NCBI GenBank assembly: GCA_019745775.1
Contig: JAIESR010000075.1
Location: forward strand, 1 to 64,000
Reading direction: 5' to 3'
Source of the DNA: Xanthobacteraceae bacterium
GTDB lineage: Bacteria; Pseudomonadota; Alphaproteobacteria; Rhizobiales; Xanthobacteraceae
DNA length: 64,000 nucleotides
A model generated the notes under the pieces. The model had not been told where the DNA came from and made no database searches. It saw only the letters and a list, made by a program, of their open reading frames with translations. Both the position numbers and the translations under genes were made by a program. Shown here piece after piece: positions 17,388-26,252 of this stretch (its first letter is position 1; each line of letters opens with the position of its first letter).

Positions 17388-18343
17388 TGATGATGACCCC
17401 CACTTGCCACCCGGATGGGCGCGTGACCGGCTGGGTGATCCCGGAACGGCCGGCTGAGCCTGCTCCTTTGCCGTTGGCCAAGCCCACCGACAACGTGCCG
17501 CTCGGCATCATCTGGATGATCGGCGCGACCGTGCTGCTCGCGGTCGCGGCGGCGGTCGCCAAGTGGCAGACCGAGTTCTATCCGGTCGGCGAAGTGATGT
17601 TCATCCGCTCCTTTGCCGGGCTCGTCGTCTGCGCTGCGATCATCCTGCCGATGTCGGGCTTTGCGGTGTTCGCGACCAAGCGGCCCGGCGCGCACGTCGC
17701 GCGCGGCGTTTCCCAGGCGATCTCGCAGACACTCACGGTCGTTGCTGTCAGCCTGATGCCGCTCGCGGGCGCGGTCGCGATCAGCTTCTCGGCGCCGCTG
17801 TGGGCGGCGCTGCTTTCGATCCTGTGGCTCAAGGAGCGCGCCGGCCCGGTGCGCTGGATGGTGCTGCTGACCGGCTTCAGCGGCGTCATCATCGTCACAA
17901 ATCCCGGCGCCGACGCGTTCCAGATCGGTGCGCTGTTCGCGCTCGGCAATGCCATCATGTATGGCAGCGTCACCGTCGCAGTGCGCGGCATGACCGCCAC
18001 CGAAACGCCTCCCACGCTGTTGATGTGGCAGATGGTGACGATGACGCTCTGCCACAGCCTTCTGCTGCTGTTCGGCTTCCGCTGGCCGACCGCAGCCGAT
18101 GCGGCGATGATGGCGTTCGGCGGTATCGCCAATGCAGCCGCGCAATACGCATGGACCAAGGCGCTGCTGCTCGCGCCCACCAGCGCGGTGTCGCCGTTCT
18201 ACTACCTGATGCTGGTGTGGGCGATGGTGATCGGATTCGTCGTGTGGGGCGACATACCGACCACGGCGCTGATCATCGGATCGGCGATCGTGATCGCGTC
18301 CGGGCTGTTCCTGCTATGGCACGAAGCGAAGCGGGCGCGTTGA
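17387..18343 (+). CDS. DMT/EamA-family transporter
   Basis: 318 aa with a hydrophilic N-terminus of about 35 residues, then about ten membrane helices in two EamA repeats (GEVMFIRSFAGLVV in repeat 1, ATETPPTLLMWQM opening repeat 2). Such proteins usually export amino acids or related metabolites. Start ATG overlaps the pxpC stop. Coupling to 5-oxoprolinase genes suggests export or uptake of an amino-acid-related compound, but the direction and substrate are not shown. Confidence 0.88.
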   Translation: MMMTPTCHPDGRVTGWVIPERPAEPAPLPLAKPTDNVPLGIIWMIGATVLLAVAAAVAKWQTEFYPVGEVMFIRSFAGLVVCAAIILPMSGFAVFATKRPGAHVARGVSQAISQTLTVVAVSLMPLAGAVAISFSAPLWAALLSILWLKERAGPVRWMVLLTGFSGVIIVTNPGADAFQIGALFALGNAIMYGSVTVAVRGMTATETPPTLLMWQMVTMTLCHSLLLLFGFRWPTAADAAMMAFGGIANAAAQYAWTKALLLAPTSAVSPFYYLMLVWAMVIGFVVWGDIPTTALIIGSAIVIASGLFLLWHEAKRAR

Positions 18344-18393
18344 GCAGGCACACGAAGCACCGGGAGGGCGCGAGGCCTCGATCCGCGCGTGGC

Positions 18394-21021
18394 TCACGCC
18401 GCGATCGGGGCTTCGCTTCTTGTCCACTCGGCGATGACCGCAGGCACCTGCTCGATCGGCACCGCCGGCGAGAACAGGTAGCCCTGCGCCTCGTCGTAGC
18501 CGAGCGCCGTGAGAAAGTCGCGCTGGAAGCCGATCTCGACGCCTTCGGCGGTGGTGGTCAGGCCGAGCGAGCGAGCGATGCTCGCCACCGCCTGCACGAT
18601 CACCACCTGCTCGGTGCCTTCCGCGAGGTCGGACACGAAACTGCGGTCGACCTTGATCTTGTCGAACGGGAAGCGCCGCAAATAGCTGAGCGACGAATAG
18701 CCGGTGCCGAAATCATCCATGGCGATGCGCAAGCCAAGCTCCTTGAGCTTGCGCAGATTCGACAGCGTGCGCTCGGTATCCTGCATGATGATGCGTTCGG
18801 TGATCTCGATCTCCAGACGCTGCGGCGCCAGTCCCGATTCCGTGAGCGCCGCCTGCACGATCTGTGGCAGGTTCGGCGCCAGGATCTGCACCGGCGACAG
18901 GTTGACGGCGACGCGCAGGTCGTTCGGCCAATGGACGGCCTGCCGGCAAGCCTCCTTGAGCGCCCATTCGCCGATCGGGACGATCAGGCCGGAGTCTTCC
19001 GCCACCGGGATGAACAGCGCCGGCGGCACCATGCCCTTCTCCGGGTGGCACCAGCGCGCCAGCGCCTCGAACCCGGTGATGACGTTGCGCTTGAGGTCGA
19101 TAACCGGCTGGTAGTGCAACTCGAGCTCGTCGCGCTCGATCGCGTCGCGCAGGCTCATTTCGAGCTCGCGCCGGTCGTTGAGATCGGAATTCATTGAACG
19201 GTTGTAGAACCTGTAGGCGCCGCGGCCGTCCGCCTTGACCGCATAGAGCGCAAGGTCCGCGGCCACCAACAGCTCGTCGACGTCGTCGCCGTCGCGCGGC
19301 CCGACCGCGATGCCGACGCTGGCACTGGAGCGGATCTGGTAGCCGTCTATCTCATACGGTCGGACGACCGTCTCGACGATCTGCTTGGCCAACGTTTCGA
19401 GCTCAGCCAACGAGCCGGCGGCGGGTACCACCACGGCGAATTCATCGCCGCCAAGGCGTGCGAGGATGTTCGATTTCGGGAGCGACGTCTCCAGCCGCTT
19501 TGCCACCTCTTGCAGCAGCATGTCGCCGACGCGGTGGCCGAGCGTGTCGTTGATGACCTTGAAGCGATCGACGTCGAGAAACAGGACCGCGAATGCCGCA
19601 CGCTCGCTGCCGGTCCATTGGTTGCGGTAGCGGCGGCACAGGTCGTCGAGCGTCGCACGAAACACGCGGCGGTTGGGCAGGCCGGTCAGCGGGTCTTCCG
19701 ACGCCAGTCGCGCCACGCGCGCTTCGGCTTCGCGACGCTGGGTGATGTCGGTGAAGGTCTTCACGAAACTGCCGTCCGGCAGCTCGTTGCGGCGGATTTC
19801 GATAATTCTGCCGTTCGGCATGATGCATTCTTTGACGCCCGGCTGGCCCGGCGACGGCTCGGCGGCGTCTGCCGACGCCAGCGGCTTGGCGACGGCACCT
19901 TGATACTTCTGGAGCACCTCGAAGTGCGGCGGATTCTTGATGAAGTCCGGCGGCAGATCGAGAAGCTCGGCGCATTTGGAGTTGATAACCGGAATCTTCC
20001 GGTCGCTGGTGACCAGGATGATGCCCTGACTCATATTTTCGAGCGTGAGCTGCAACTGCTCGGCTTTCTGGCGGGCCTTCGCTTCGCTGGCCAGAACGAG
20101 CTCCATGGCTGCAAGCAGGATCAGCGTCATGATCAGGCCGGCGAGCGCATTGAGCCGGAAGTCGGCCCGCGAACCCCGGAAGATTTCGTTCTTGTCGAGG
20201 CTGACGGCGACGAGCAGCGGATGGCCGCGCACCTGGCGGAAGGTGACGAGTCGGGTCTCTCCGGTCTTCGGGTCGGTGTGCTCGAACATCGAGTTCGCCG
20301 ATGTCAGCGCGTGCTGGAACATCGGCGTCTTGCTGAGGTCCTGGCTCAGTTCGAACATACCGTCGCCGCCGGCGGAGCGGACGATGCCGTCCTGTCCGAT
20401 CAAAGCGATCGAGGTCGACGCACCGAAGTCGATCCGGTTGTAGAAGTTGGTCAGGTGCGCGGGGTTGAGCGACGTCACCACCACGCCGCCAAAACTTCCG
20501 TCGCGGGTCGAGAACCGGCGCGTGAACTGTACCGACCACTGCCGGCTGATGCGGCCGATCACCGGCGTGCTGATGAACAGGCGGTCGTCGGATGTGCCGA
20601 CGTGCACCAGATAGTGCTCCCGGTCGCTGAGGTCGGTGGCCGGCGCCGGCTGCGGACCGGCGTTCGACGCCCGCATGATGCCTGTCGCATCGATGATCGC
20701 AACTTGTACGATAATCTCGCTCAGGAGATCCGTGGTATTCACGATGGTGTGGAAATCGGTCGTGTCCTGCCGGGTCTCGATGGTGCGCCGGAGATAGAGC
20801 AGCGACTTGTCGATCTCGCCGATCGAGCGCAGCACGTTCTCCTCGAACACCATCGCGAAATTGCGGTTGGAGCGTTCCGCTTCGCGCTCGTCGCCGCGAA
20901 GGTCTTGGACGTATTTCAGACAGATGCCGCCCCACAGCAGGGCGATGATCGCCAGGCCAAAGATCGCCGTGCTTCGGCGCTCGGCGATAAGTCGCGGGAG
21001 CTGGGCCAGGTGGAGCTTCAT
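18394..21021 (-). CDS. membrane-bound diguanylate cyclase / phosphodiesterase (GGDEF-EAL)
   Basis: About 875 aa from the ATG at 21021. A GTG 28 codons upstream is possible; neither has a clear ribosome site. Order: a membrane helix (FGLAIIALLWGG), a periplasmic sensor of the dCache/PDC type (FEENVLRSIGEIDKSL to SLDKNEIFRG), a second membrane helix, a PAS domain (ENMSQGIILVTSDRKIPVIN), GGDEF with intact RLGGDEF near residue 524, and EAL with intact FEALARW near residue 652, DDFGTGYSS and TAEGVE. Both catalytic signatures are preserved. The RxxD inhibitory site upstream of GGDEF is replaced by PKSN. Makes and/or degrades c-di-GMP in response to a periplasmic signal. Divergent from the Mo-hydroxylase genes. 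Confidence 0.93.
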   Translation of the reverse strand: MKLHLAQLPRLIAERRSTAIFGLAIIALLWGGICLKYVQDLRGDEREAERSNRNFAMVFEENVLRSIGEIDKSLLYLRRTIETRQDTTDFHTIVNTTDLLSEIIVQVAIIDATGIMRASNAGPQPAPATDLSDREHYLVHVGTSDDRLFISTPVIGRISRQWSVQFTRRFSTRDGSFGGVVVTSLNPAHLTNFYNRIDFGASTSIALIGQDGIVRSAGGDGMFELSQDLSKTPMFQHALTSANSMFEHTDPKTGETRLVTFRQVRGHPLLVAVSLDKNEIFRGSRADFRLNALAGLIMTLILLAAMELVLASEAKARQKAEQLQLTLENMSQGIILVTSDRKIPVINSKCAELLDLPPDFIKNPPHFEVLQKYQGAVAKPLASADAAEPSPGQPGVKECIMPNGRIIEIRRNELPDGSFVKTFTDITQRREAEARVARLASEDPLTGLPNRRVFRATLDDLCRRYRNQWTGSERAAFAVLFLDVDRFKVINDTLGHRVGDMLLQEVAKRLETSLPKSNILARLGGDEFAVVVPAAGSLAELETLAKQIVETVVRPYEIDGYQIRSSASVGIAVGPRDGDDVDELLVAADLALYAVKADGRGAYRFYNRSMNSDLNDRRELEMSLRDAIERDELELHYQPVIDLKRNVITGFEALARWCHPEKGMVPPALFIPVAEDSGLIVPIGEWALKEACRQAVHWPNDLRVAVNLSPVQILAPNLPQIVQAALTESGLAPQRLEIEITERIIMQDTERTLSNLRKLKELGLRIAMDDFGTGYSSLSYLRRFPFDKIKVDRSFVSDLAEGTEQVVIVQAVASIARSLGLTTTAEGVEIGFQRDFLTALGYDEAQGYLFSPAVPIEQVPAVIAEWTRSEAPIAA

Positions 21022-21270
21022 GGACGGCGACGATGCCCTATCTTGGTTTGCGGCATCTTTGCTTGTGTAAATTGAGTTTCCGATAAATTTCAGGGGAATC
21101 TGCACGGGTTGGATAACGTGGCATTAAGCTGGAGGCGACCGGACGCGTTTACCGGAAACTTCGGACAGTGACGTTGGTGCCGCAGGGTCCGGCGTTGACC
21201 AAAAACACGGCAGGATGTAGTTAACCGAAAGCGACTTCCTCCGAGTATTTCGAGTCGAACAGTCGGTTCC

Positions 21271-22134
21271 ATGAAGCTGCCGCCGCTCGAATATGCCTGT
21301 CCGACCAGCCTCTCCGAAGCCGTGAAGCTGCTTGCGTCCCGCAATGGAGACGCACGGGCGATCGCCGGCGGGCAGAGCCTGATGCCGATGCTGGCGTTCC
21401 GGGTGGTGGCGCCGGCGCTTCTCGTCGACCTGCGCAAGCTCACCGAACTGAAAGAGATCAAGATCGCCGCCGACGGCGTGCGGCTCGGCGCGCTGGTGCG
21501 CTGGCGCGACATCGAGGACGACGCGCGGCTGGTTACGGCGCATCCGCTCCTGAAGGCCGCGGTCGAGCACGTCGCGCATTATCAGATCCGCAATCGCGGC
21601 ACCGTGGGCGGCAGCATCGCCCATGCCGATCCGGCGGCGGAGATGCCCGGGATCTGCGTCACCTGCGACGCCGAGATAACAGTCATGGGCTCAAACGGCG
21701 CGCGCACGATCCAAGCCGACGACTTCTTTGTCGGAGCGCTGACGACGTCGCTTGAGCCCGAAGAGATCATCACCGAGATCAAGCTGCCGGCCTGGCCGGC
21801 AAAGCGCCGCTTCGGTTTCCGCGAGTTCTCGCGCCGGCGCGGCGATTTCGCGATGGCGGGGGCGGCGCTGTTCTACGACCAGGATGCGAGCGGCAAGGCA
21901 ACGAACGCCCACGTCGGCATCATCGGGCTCGGCGACCGGCCGCGCCGGATTCCCGAAGTCGAGGCTGCGATCGACGGCCAGACTGTCGACGAGGCGTTGA
22001 TGGAGCGTGCCGCCGAGGTCACGTCCGCGAACGTCGAGGCGCAGGCGGACATCCACGCCAGCGCCGAGTATCGCCGCTCGCTCGCCGGCACCATGGTCGA
22101 ACGCGCCCTGAGGGACGCCGCCCAAAGGCAATAA
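21271..22134 (+). CDS. FAD-binding subunit of a xanthine-dehydrogenase-family molybdenum hydroxylase
   Basis: 287 aa, CoxM-type. The FAD-binding motif AIAGGQSLMPMLAFR lies near residue 30 and the second, QIRNRGTVGGSIAHADPAAE, near residue 105. Passes electrons from the iron-sulfur subunit to an acceptor. First of three genes (medium, small, large), 34 bp before the next. Substrate is unknown. Confidence 0.93.
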   Translation: MKLPPLEYACPTSLSEAVKLLASRNGDARAIAGGQSLMPMLAFRVVAPALLVDLRKLTELKEIKIAADGVRLGALVRWRDIEDDARLVTAHPLLKAAVEHVAHYQIRNRGTVGGSIAHADPAAEMPGICVTCDAEITVMGSNGARTIQADDFFVGALTTSLEPEEIITEIKLPAWPAKRRFGFREFSRRRGDFAMAGAALFYDQDASGKATNAHVGIIGLGDRPRRIPEVEAAIDGQTVDEALMERAAEVTSANVEAQADIHASAEYRRSLAGTMVERALRDAAQRQ

Positions 22135-22168
22135 GCAAACAATAAGCAACAAGAGGCGCCAGGAGCTC

Positions 22169-22636
22169 ATGCCCACCAATTTCGAAGTCAACGGCAACCG
22201 GGTCAGCGTCAATGTCGAGGCGCGCACCACGCTGGCCGACTGCCTGCGGCATCACCTGCGGCTCACCGGCACGCATGTCGGCTGCGAGCACGGCGTCTGC
22301 GGCGCCTGCACCGTGATCGTCGACGGCTATGCGGTGCGCGCCTGCCTGATGCTGACCGCGCAGGCGGAAGGCACCAAGGTGGTGACGGTCGAGGGGCTTT
22401 CCGACGACGATGCGCTGACGCCCTTGCAAGCCTCGTTCCGCAAGCATCACGCGTTGCAATGCGGCTTCTGCACGCCTGGAATGATCACCACCGCGCATGC
22501 GCTGCTCAGCGAGGAGCCGGACTGCGACGCCGACCGCGTGCGCGAGGTGCTCTCCGGCAACCTCTGCCGCTGCACCGGCTACATCTCGATCGTCGAAGCG
22601 GTGCTCGACGCCCGCTCGGCCTACAAGAAGTCATGA
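22169..22636 (+). CDS. 2Fe-2S subunit of the molybdenum hydroxylase
   Basis: 155 aa, CoxS-type, with two [2Fe-2S] clusters. The plant-ferredoxin-type cluster ligands are in [12 protein letters not shown] near residue 45. The C-terminal cluster ligands are in CGFCTPGMI and GNLCRCTGY. Preceded by AGGCGCCAGGAG and an ATG at 22169. Its stop overlaps the start of the large subunit by ATGA. Confidence 0.94.
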   Translation: MPTNFEVNGNRVSVNVEARTTLADCLRHHLRLTGTHVGCEHGVCGACTVIVDGYAVRACLMLTAQAEGTKVVTVEGLSDDDALTPLQASFRKHHALQCGFCTPGMITTAHALLSEEPDCDADRVREVLSGNLCRCTGYISIVEAVLDARSAYKKS

Positions 22637-24903
22637 AGAACGCCTTCATCGGCAGCGCCATCGAGCGGCGGGAGGATCTTCGCTTCCTGCGCGGCCGCGG
22701 CGAATACGTCGACGACCTGCTTCCGAACGGCCTCGTCTACGCGGTGATCCTGCGCAGCTCCGTGGCGCACGGGCGCATCGTCTCGATCGACACCAGGGCG
22801 GCGCTGAAGATTCCCGGCGTGCACGCGGTCATTACCGCCAAGGACATGCCGCCGACGCCGCCGATCGTGCCGATGCGGCTCCAGCCGCTGCCCGAGTTCA
22901 AGCCGTTCGAGCAGCCGGTGATCGCTTACGACAAGGTGCGCTATGTCGGCGAGCCGATGGCGGTGGTGATCGCCGACAGCGTCGCGATCGGCGAGGACGC
23001 GCTCGAAGCGATCGACGTGCGGATCGAATCGCTGCCGGCGGTCGCCGATTGGCACGACGCCAAGCGCGACCAGAGCCTGCTGTTCGAAGGGCCGGGCAGC
23101 AACCGCTCGCTCACCTTCCATGCGGTGCGCGGCGACGCCGACGCGGTGTTCGCCAAGGCACCCTATACACGGCGCGAAACCTTGCGTACCGGCCGCCACT
23201 ACGGCCTCACCATGGAGCCGCGCGGCGTGATGGCGGAGTGGGACGCCGTCAAGGGCCGGCTCACGATCTCGGGCGCCGCCAAGGTGCCGTTCTTCAACCG
23301 CCGCATCCTGGCGAAGCAGATCGGCCTGCCGGAAGACGCGATCGACATGATCGAGAACGACGTCGGCGGCGGATTCGGCGCGCGCGGCGAGTTCTATCCG
23401 GAGGATTTCCTGATCCCGTTCGCGGCGCGCCATCTCGACCGGCCGGTGAAGTGGACCGAGGACCGCCGCGAGAACCTGATGGCGATGAACCACGCGCGCG
23501 AGGCCGAGGTCGACGTCGAGATCGCCTGCACGCGCGACGGAAAAATCCTGGCGCTGCGCGGCCACGCCCACGTCAACATGGGCGCCTATATGCGCACCAA
23601 CGGCGCGGTCGGCGCGCGCAACATCGCGCAGTTCATGTCGGGGCCCTATCGCATCGCCGACGTCAAGCTCGACGTGTCGCTCTGGATGACCAATAAGACG
23701 CCGGTCGGCACGTATCGTGGACCGGGGCGCTTCGAGACCGATTTCTTCCGCGAGCGGCTGCTCGACATGGTGGCGCAGGATCTCGGCATCGACCGCGTCG
23801 CGTTCCGCCGCAAGAACCTCGTGGCCCATTCGGAGATGCCGTATCGGCTCGCGGGCATTGCGCCTTATCCGCACGAGGACGAGCTCGACAGCGGCGACTA
23901 CCAGGAGACCCTCGATCGTTGCCTCATGGAAATCCGCTGGACGGAAAAATCGAAGCTGATGGGCAAGCTCATCGATGGCCGCTACCACGGCCTCGCCATC
24001 GGCTGCTTCATCGAGGGCGGCGCCGCCGGCCCGAAGGAGATGGCGCGGGTCGCGATCAACGACGACGGCACCATCTCGGTTTTCATGGGTTCGGCGGCGG
24101 TCGGGCAGGGCGTCGAAACCGTGTTCGCGCAGATCGCCGCCGACGCGCTCGAGATCCCGATGGACCGCATCCGCTGGGTGTATCACGGTTCGACCAGCAC
24201 GGTGAGCGACGGCTACGGCGCCTATCACTCGCGCTCGGTGGTGATGGGCGGCTCGGCGCTGCTCGACGCCGCCAACAATTTCAAGGCGGCGCTGTTCGAA
24301 GAGGCCGCGAAGCGCCTCGGCTGCAAGGCGTCGGAGATCACGCTCGGCGAGGACAAGGTGACCGGGGCGGGCGGAAAATCGCTCTCGCTCGCCGATTTCG
24401 CGGGGCTCACCAGGGAAGGTGCGTTCCTGAACAAGAAGCACACGTACAGCTATGGCGCGCAGGCCGCGCATGTCGCCGTTGATCCCAAAATTGGCCACGT
24501 CGAGCTGATCGATTACGTGGTGGTGCAGGACGCCGGCCGCATCATCAACCCGCTGACACTCAAGGGCCAGGTGATCGGCTCGCTGGTGCAGGGGCTCGGC
24601 GGCGCGTTCCTCGAGCATCTCGTTTATGACGACGAGGGCCAGCTCCTCACCGGCTCGCTCGCCGATTATCTCCTTCCGACCGCGTCCGACTTCCCGAACC
24701 TGCGCGCTTTCGTGATGGATAAGCATCCGTCGCCCATTAATCCATTGGGTGCAAAAGGAGCGGGCGAGGGCGGCATGGTCGGTGCCGGCGGCGTGATCGC
24801 CAACGCGGTCGCCAACGCGTTGCAGGAATTCAAGCCCGACCTGCGCGAGCTGCCGCTGACCCCGACGCGGGTGTGGGAGATGGCGCGGAAACGGGTGGCT
24901 TGA
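22633..24903 (+). CDS. molybdopterin-binding large subunit of the molybdenum hydroxylase
   Basis: 756 aa from the ATG at 22633, which overlaps the stop of the small subunit. Longer in-frame starts are inside that gene. Features: the N-terminal RREDLRFLRGRGEYVDD, the Mo-cofactor loop NDVGGGFGARGEFYPED, the active-site loop TYRGPGRFETD, and the catalytic Glu in KGAGEGGMVGAGG near the C-terminus. The loop resembles form II enzymes (AYRGAGR) and not the CO-oxidising form I (AYRCSFR), so true CO dehydrogenase activity is unlikely. Probably oxidises an aldehyde or N-heterocycle. No cofactor-maturation genes are adjacent. Confidence 0.93.
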   Translation: MKNAFIGSAIERREDLRFLRGRGEYVDDLLPNGLVYAVILRSSVAHGRIVSIDTRAALKIPGVHAVITAKDMPPTPPIVPMRLQPLPEFKPFEQPVIAYDKVRYVGEPMAVVIADSVAIGEDALEAIDVRIESLPAVADWHDAKRDQSLLFEGPGSNRSLTFHAVRGDADAVFAKAPYTRRETLRTGRHYGLTMEPRGVMAEWDAVKGRLTISGAAKVPFFNRRILAKQIGLPEDAIDMIENDVGGGFGARGEFYPEDFLIPFAARHLDRPVKWTEDRRENLMAMNHAREAEVDVEIACTRDGKILALRGHAHVNMGAYMRTNGAVGARNIAQFMSGPYRIADVKLDVSLWMTNKTPVGTYRGPGRFETDFFRERLLDMVAQDLGIDRVAFRRKNLVAHSEMPYRLAGIAPYPHEDELDSGDYQETLDRCLMEIRWTEKSKLMGKLIDGRYHGLAIGCFIEGGAAGPKEMARVAINDDGTISVFMGSAAVGQGVETVFAQIAADALEIPMDRIRWVYHGSTSTVSDGYGAYHSRSVVMGGSALLDAANNFKAALFEEAAKRLGCKASEITLGEDKVTGAGGKSLSLADFAGLTREGAFLNKKHTYSYGAQAAHVAVDPKIGHVELIDYVVVQDAGRIINPLTLKGQVIGSLVQGLGGAFLEHLVYDDEGQLLTGSLADYLLPTASDFPNLRAFVMDKHPSPINPLGAKGAGEGGMVGAGGVIANAVANALQEFKPDLRELPLTPTRVWEMARKRVA

Positions 24904-24975
24904 GCGACAGAAGTTGCCGGGTGCTGATTGCGCTTGCGCAAGCACGACGGCTCTTGTAGTTGTAGGAAAAAATTC

Positions 24976-25023
24976 TTGCATCGGTCGGAAATTTGGCCTA
25001 GAATGATATTCCTATTATCATTC
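24976..25023 (+). promoter_or_regulatory. promoter with overlapping perfect inverted repeat before the nuclease gene
   Basis: TTGCAT (24976-24981) and TAGAAT (24999-25004) are separated by 17 bp, a good sigma70-type core. GAATGATA (25001-25008) and TATCATTC (25016-25023) form a perfect 8-bp inverted repeat around 7 bases, overlapping the -10 and the expected start site near 25011. This suits an operator for repression, or a hairpin at the 5' end of the mRNA. The nuclease ATG is at 25037 with CAGGG upstream. Confidence 0.6.
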
Positions 25024-25036
25024 TCAGGGCCGATAT

Positions 25037-25885
25037 ATGACCGAACCATTTTTTCGAAGGCCTAGGACGGTTCACGAATGGAATCGCCTAAAGCAGCACA
25101 TTGACCGCCTGTCGATCGACGAGCTCCTTCGTGGTGTACCTCTCGACGAGACGTCACACGATGGAGTCGGCGCGCACGGCCACCGCTACGATCCCAATCA
25201 GCCACCCGTGCCGGCCGGTCATACGGATGGCGGGCAATGGACAAGTAAGGGCGGTCACGACGCTGCTCCGACGCGTTTACTTGATGCGCGCCATTCCGAA
25301 GGGACAATCATAAGCGATGTAGGGGGCGACGTTGTTTCCGGCGCGCGATATGCGGTGGCCAGGCGCCCGCCACGGGGCCCCGTCATTATCAACGGACGCC
25401 CGGTTTATCCGACAGTGCAGCAAGCTTCGCGGCTTGCAGAGGCGGAAGCCCAAGCAAGAGATGCAATACGCAGGGTGCAAGAAATCGATCCGAATTGGCG
25501 GCCGCGTCCGAGTGAACATCAGAGTGTCGAGGGAAGAATTCGTACTTACCAAGCAGAGGCGCAAGAGGCGAATGCGAGACTTATCGAACTGACCTATCTA
25601 TCTGGGCCAGGAAGGTTTGCCGCTGAATCGATTCCGTCGACCAATACCGGTCGCGCGCGTCGAAGCGAACAGCGCGAAATCAACGACATTGGACGGATAA
25701 GGGGCTGCCACATATGCGGTAGATTAGATCCGGGTACTAGCAGTGGCAATCACGTGGGCGATCATCAACAGCCAACTGCGTTGAACCAGTTGGGTAGACC
25801 TCAGCGTCTATATCCTCAGTGTCTGCATTGCAGCAATGTGCAAGGCGGAAAAATCCGAGCACTTATGAAGAAGCGGGGACTATGA
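25037..25885 (+). CDS. putative HNH-type nuclease toxin
   Basis: 282 aa, no signal peptide. Residues 50-69 hold the motif RYDPNQPPVPAGHTDGGQWT, a linker type I associate with rhizobial modular and toxin-like proteins. Residues 130-190 are Ala/Glu/Arg-rich and probably helical. The C-terminal domain has C224-x2-C227, then H239-x2-D242-H243 followed by QQP, then C262-x2-C265-S and QGG. This is the layout of zinc-stabilised HNH (beta-beta-alpha metal) nucleases, with H243 the probable catalytic His. The A1 gene starts one base after the stop, which suggests coupled expression of an inhibitor. Base use is less GC-rich than in flanking genes, suggesting transfer. Toxin role is inferred. Confidence 0.65.
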   Translation: MTEPFFRRPRTVHEWNRLKQHIDRLSIDELLRGVPLDETSHDGVGAHGHRYDPNQPPVPAGHTDGGQWTSKGGHDAAPTRLLDARHSEGTIISDVGGDVVSGARYAVARRPPRGPVIINGRPVYPTVQQASRLAEAEAQARDAIRRVQEIDPNWRPRPSEHQSVEGRIRTYQAEAQEANARLIELTYLSGPGRFAAESIPSTNTGRARRSEQREINDIGRIRGCHICGRLDPGTSSGNHVGDHQQPTALNQLGRPQRLYPQCLHCSNVQGGKIRALMKKRGL

Positions 25886-25886
25886 C

Positions 25887-26252
25887 ATGGTACACACCAT
25901 GAAGATCACACCACCGTATTCCCTGATCTTTATTTCTGATCCCGAAGGCGGAACAACGCCCGAATGCAGTCCGCCTGCGCCATATTGGGCAACGCCATCT
26001 TGTATCGCCGTAGGTTGTCTGATGTATCAGGATGGCGATACTCAGGTGACCCTTGGGCAGGCGCGCGAAATGAATCTTCCTGGGCGTCCGATATTCGATG
26101 GGCTCTTGGACACGCCAAATCGAAAGGTCAATGTCGAAACGGCAGAAGGCGAACTAGTGCTTCAGGCGGACGTATCAAAGAAGATCACGCGCGTGCGAAT
26201 TTGGACCAATGCTCGGAGCGAACCGGACAGGATCGTTATTGGACTAGAGTAG
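25887..26252 (+). CDS. unknown small protein A1, candidate immunity protein
   Basis: 121 aa, soluble, acidic, no membrane segment. Starts at the ATG one base after the nuclease stop, with GGGGA upstream; a second ATG is four codons on. Contains TPSCIAVGCLMYQDGDTQVTLG and FDGLLDTPNRKVNVE, then RVRIWTN and a final VIGLE. It has a clear paralog, A2, at 26866-27240, sharing P-[ST]-CI, FDG-x-LDTP-x-RKV, R-[VI]-RIWT and VIGL. Coupling to a toxin-like nuclease makes it the best candidate for the neutralising partner. I do not recognise a named family. Its last 9 bases overlap gene B1 on the other strand. Confidence 0.7.
   Translation: MVHTMKITPPYSLIFISDPEGGTTPECSPPAPYWATPSCIAVGCLMYQDGDTQVTLGQAREMNLPGRPIFDGLLDTPNRKVNVETAEGELVLQADVSKKITRVRIWTNARSEPDRIVIGLE

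Noticed and set aside
22633-24903. CO dehydrogenase large subunit
   Set aside because: The active-site loop is TYRGPGR, not the AYRCSFR of true CO dehydrogenases, and no cox maturation genes are present.
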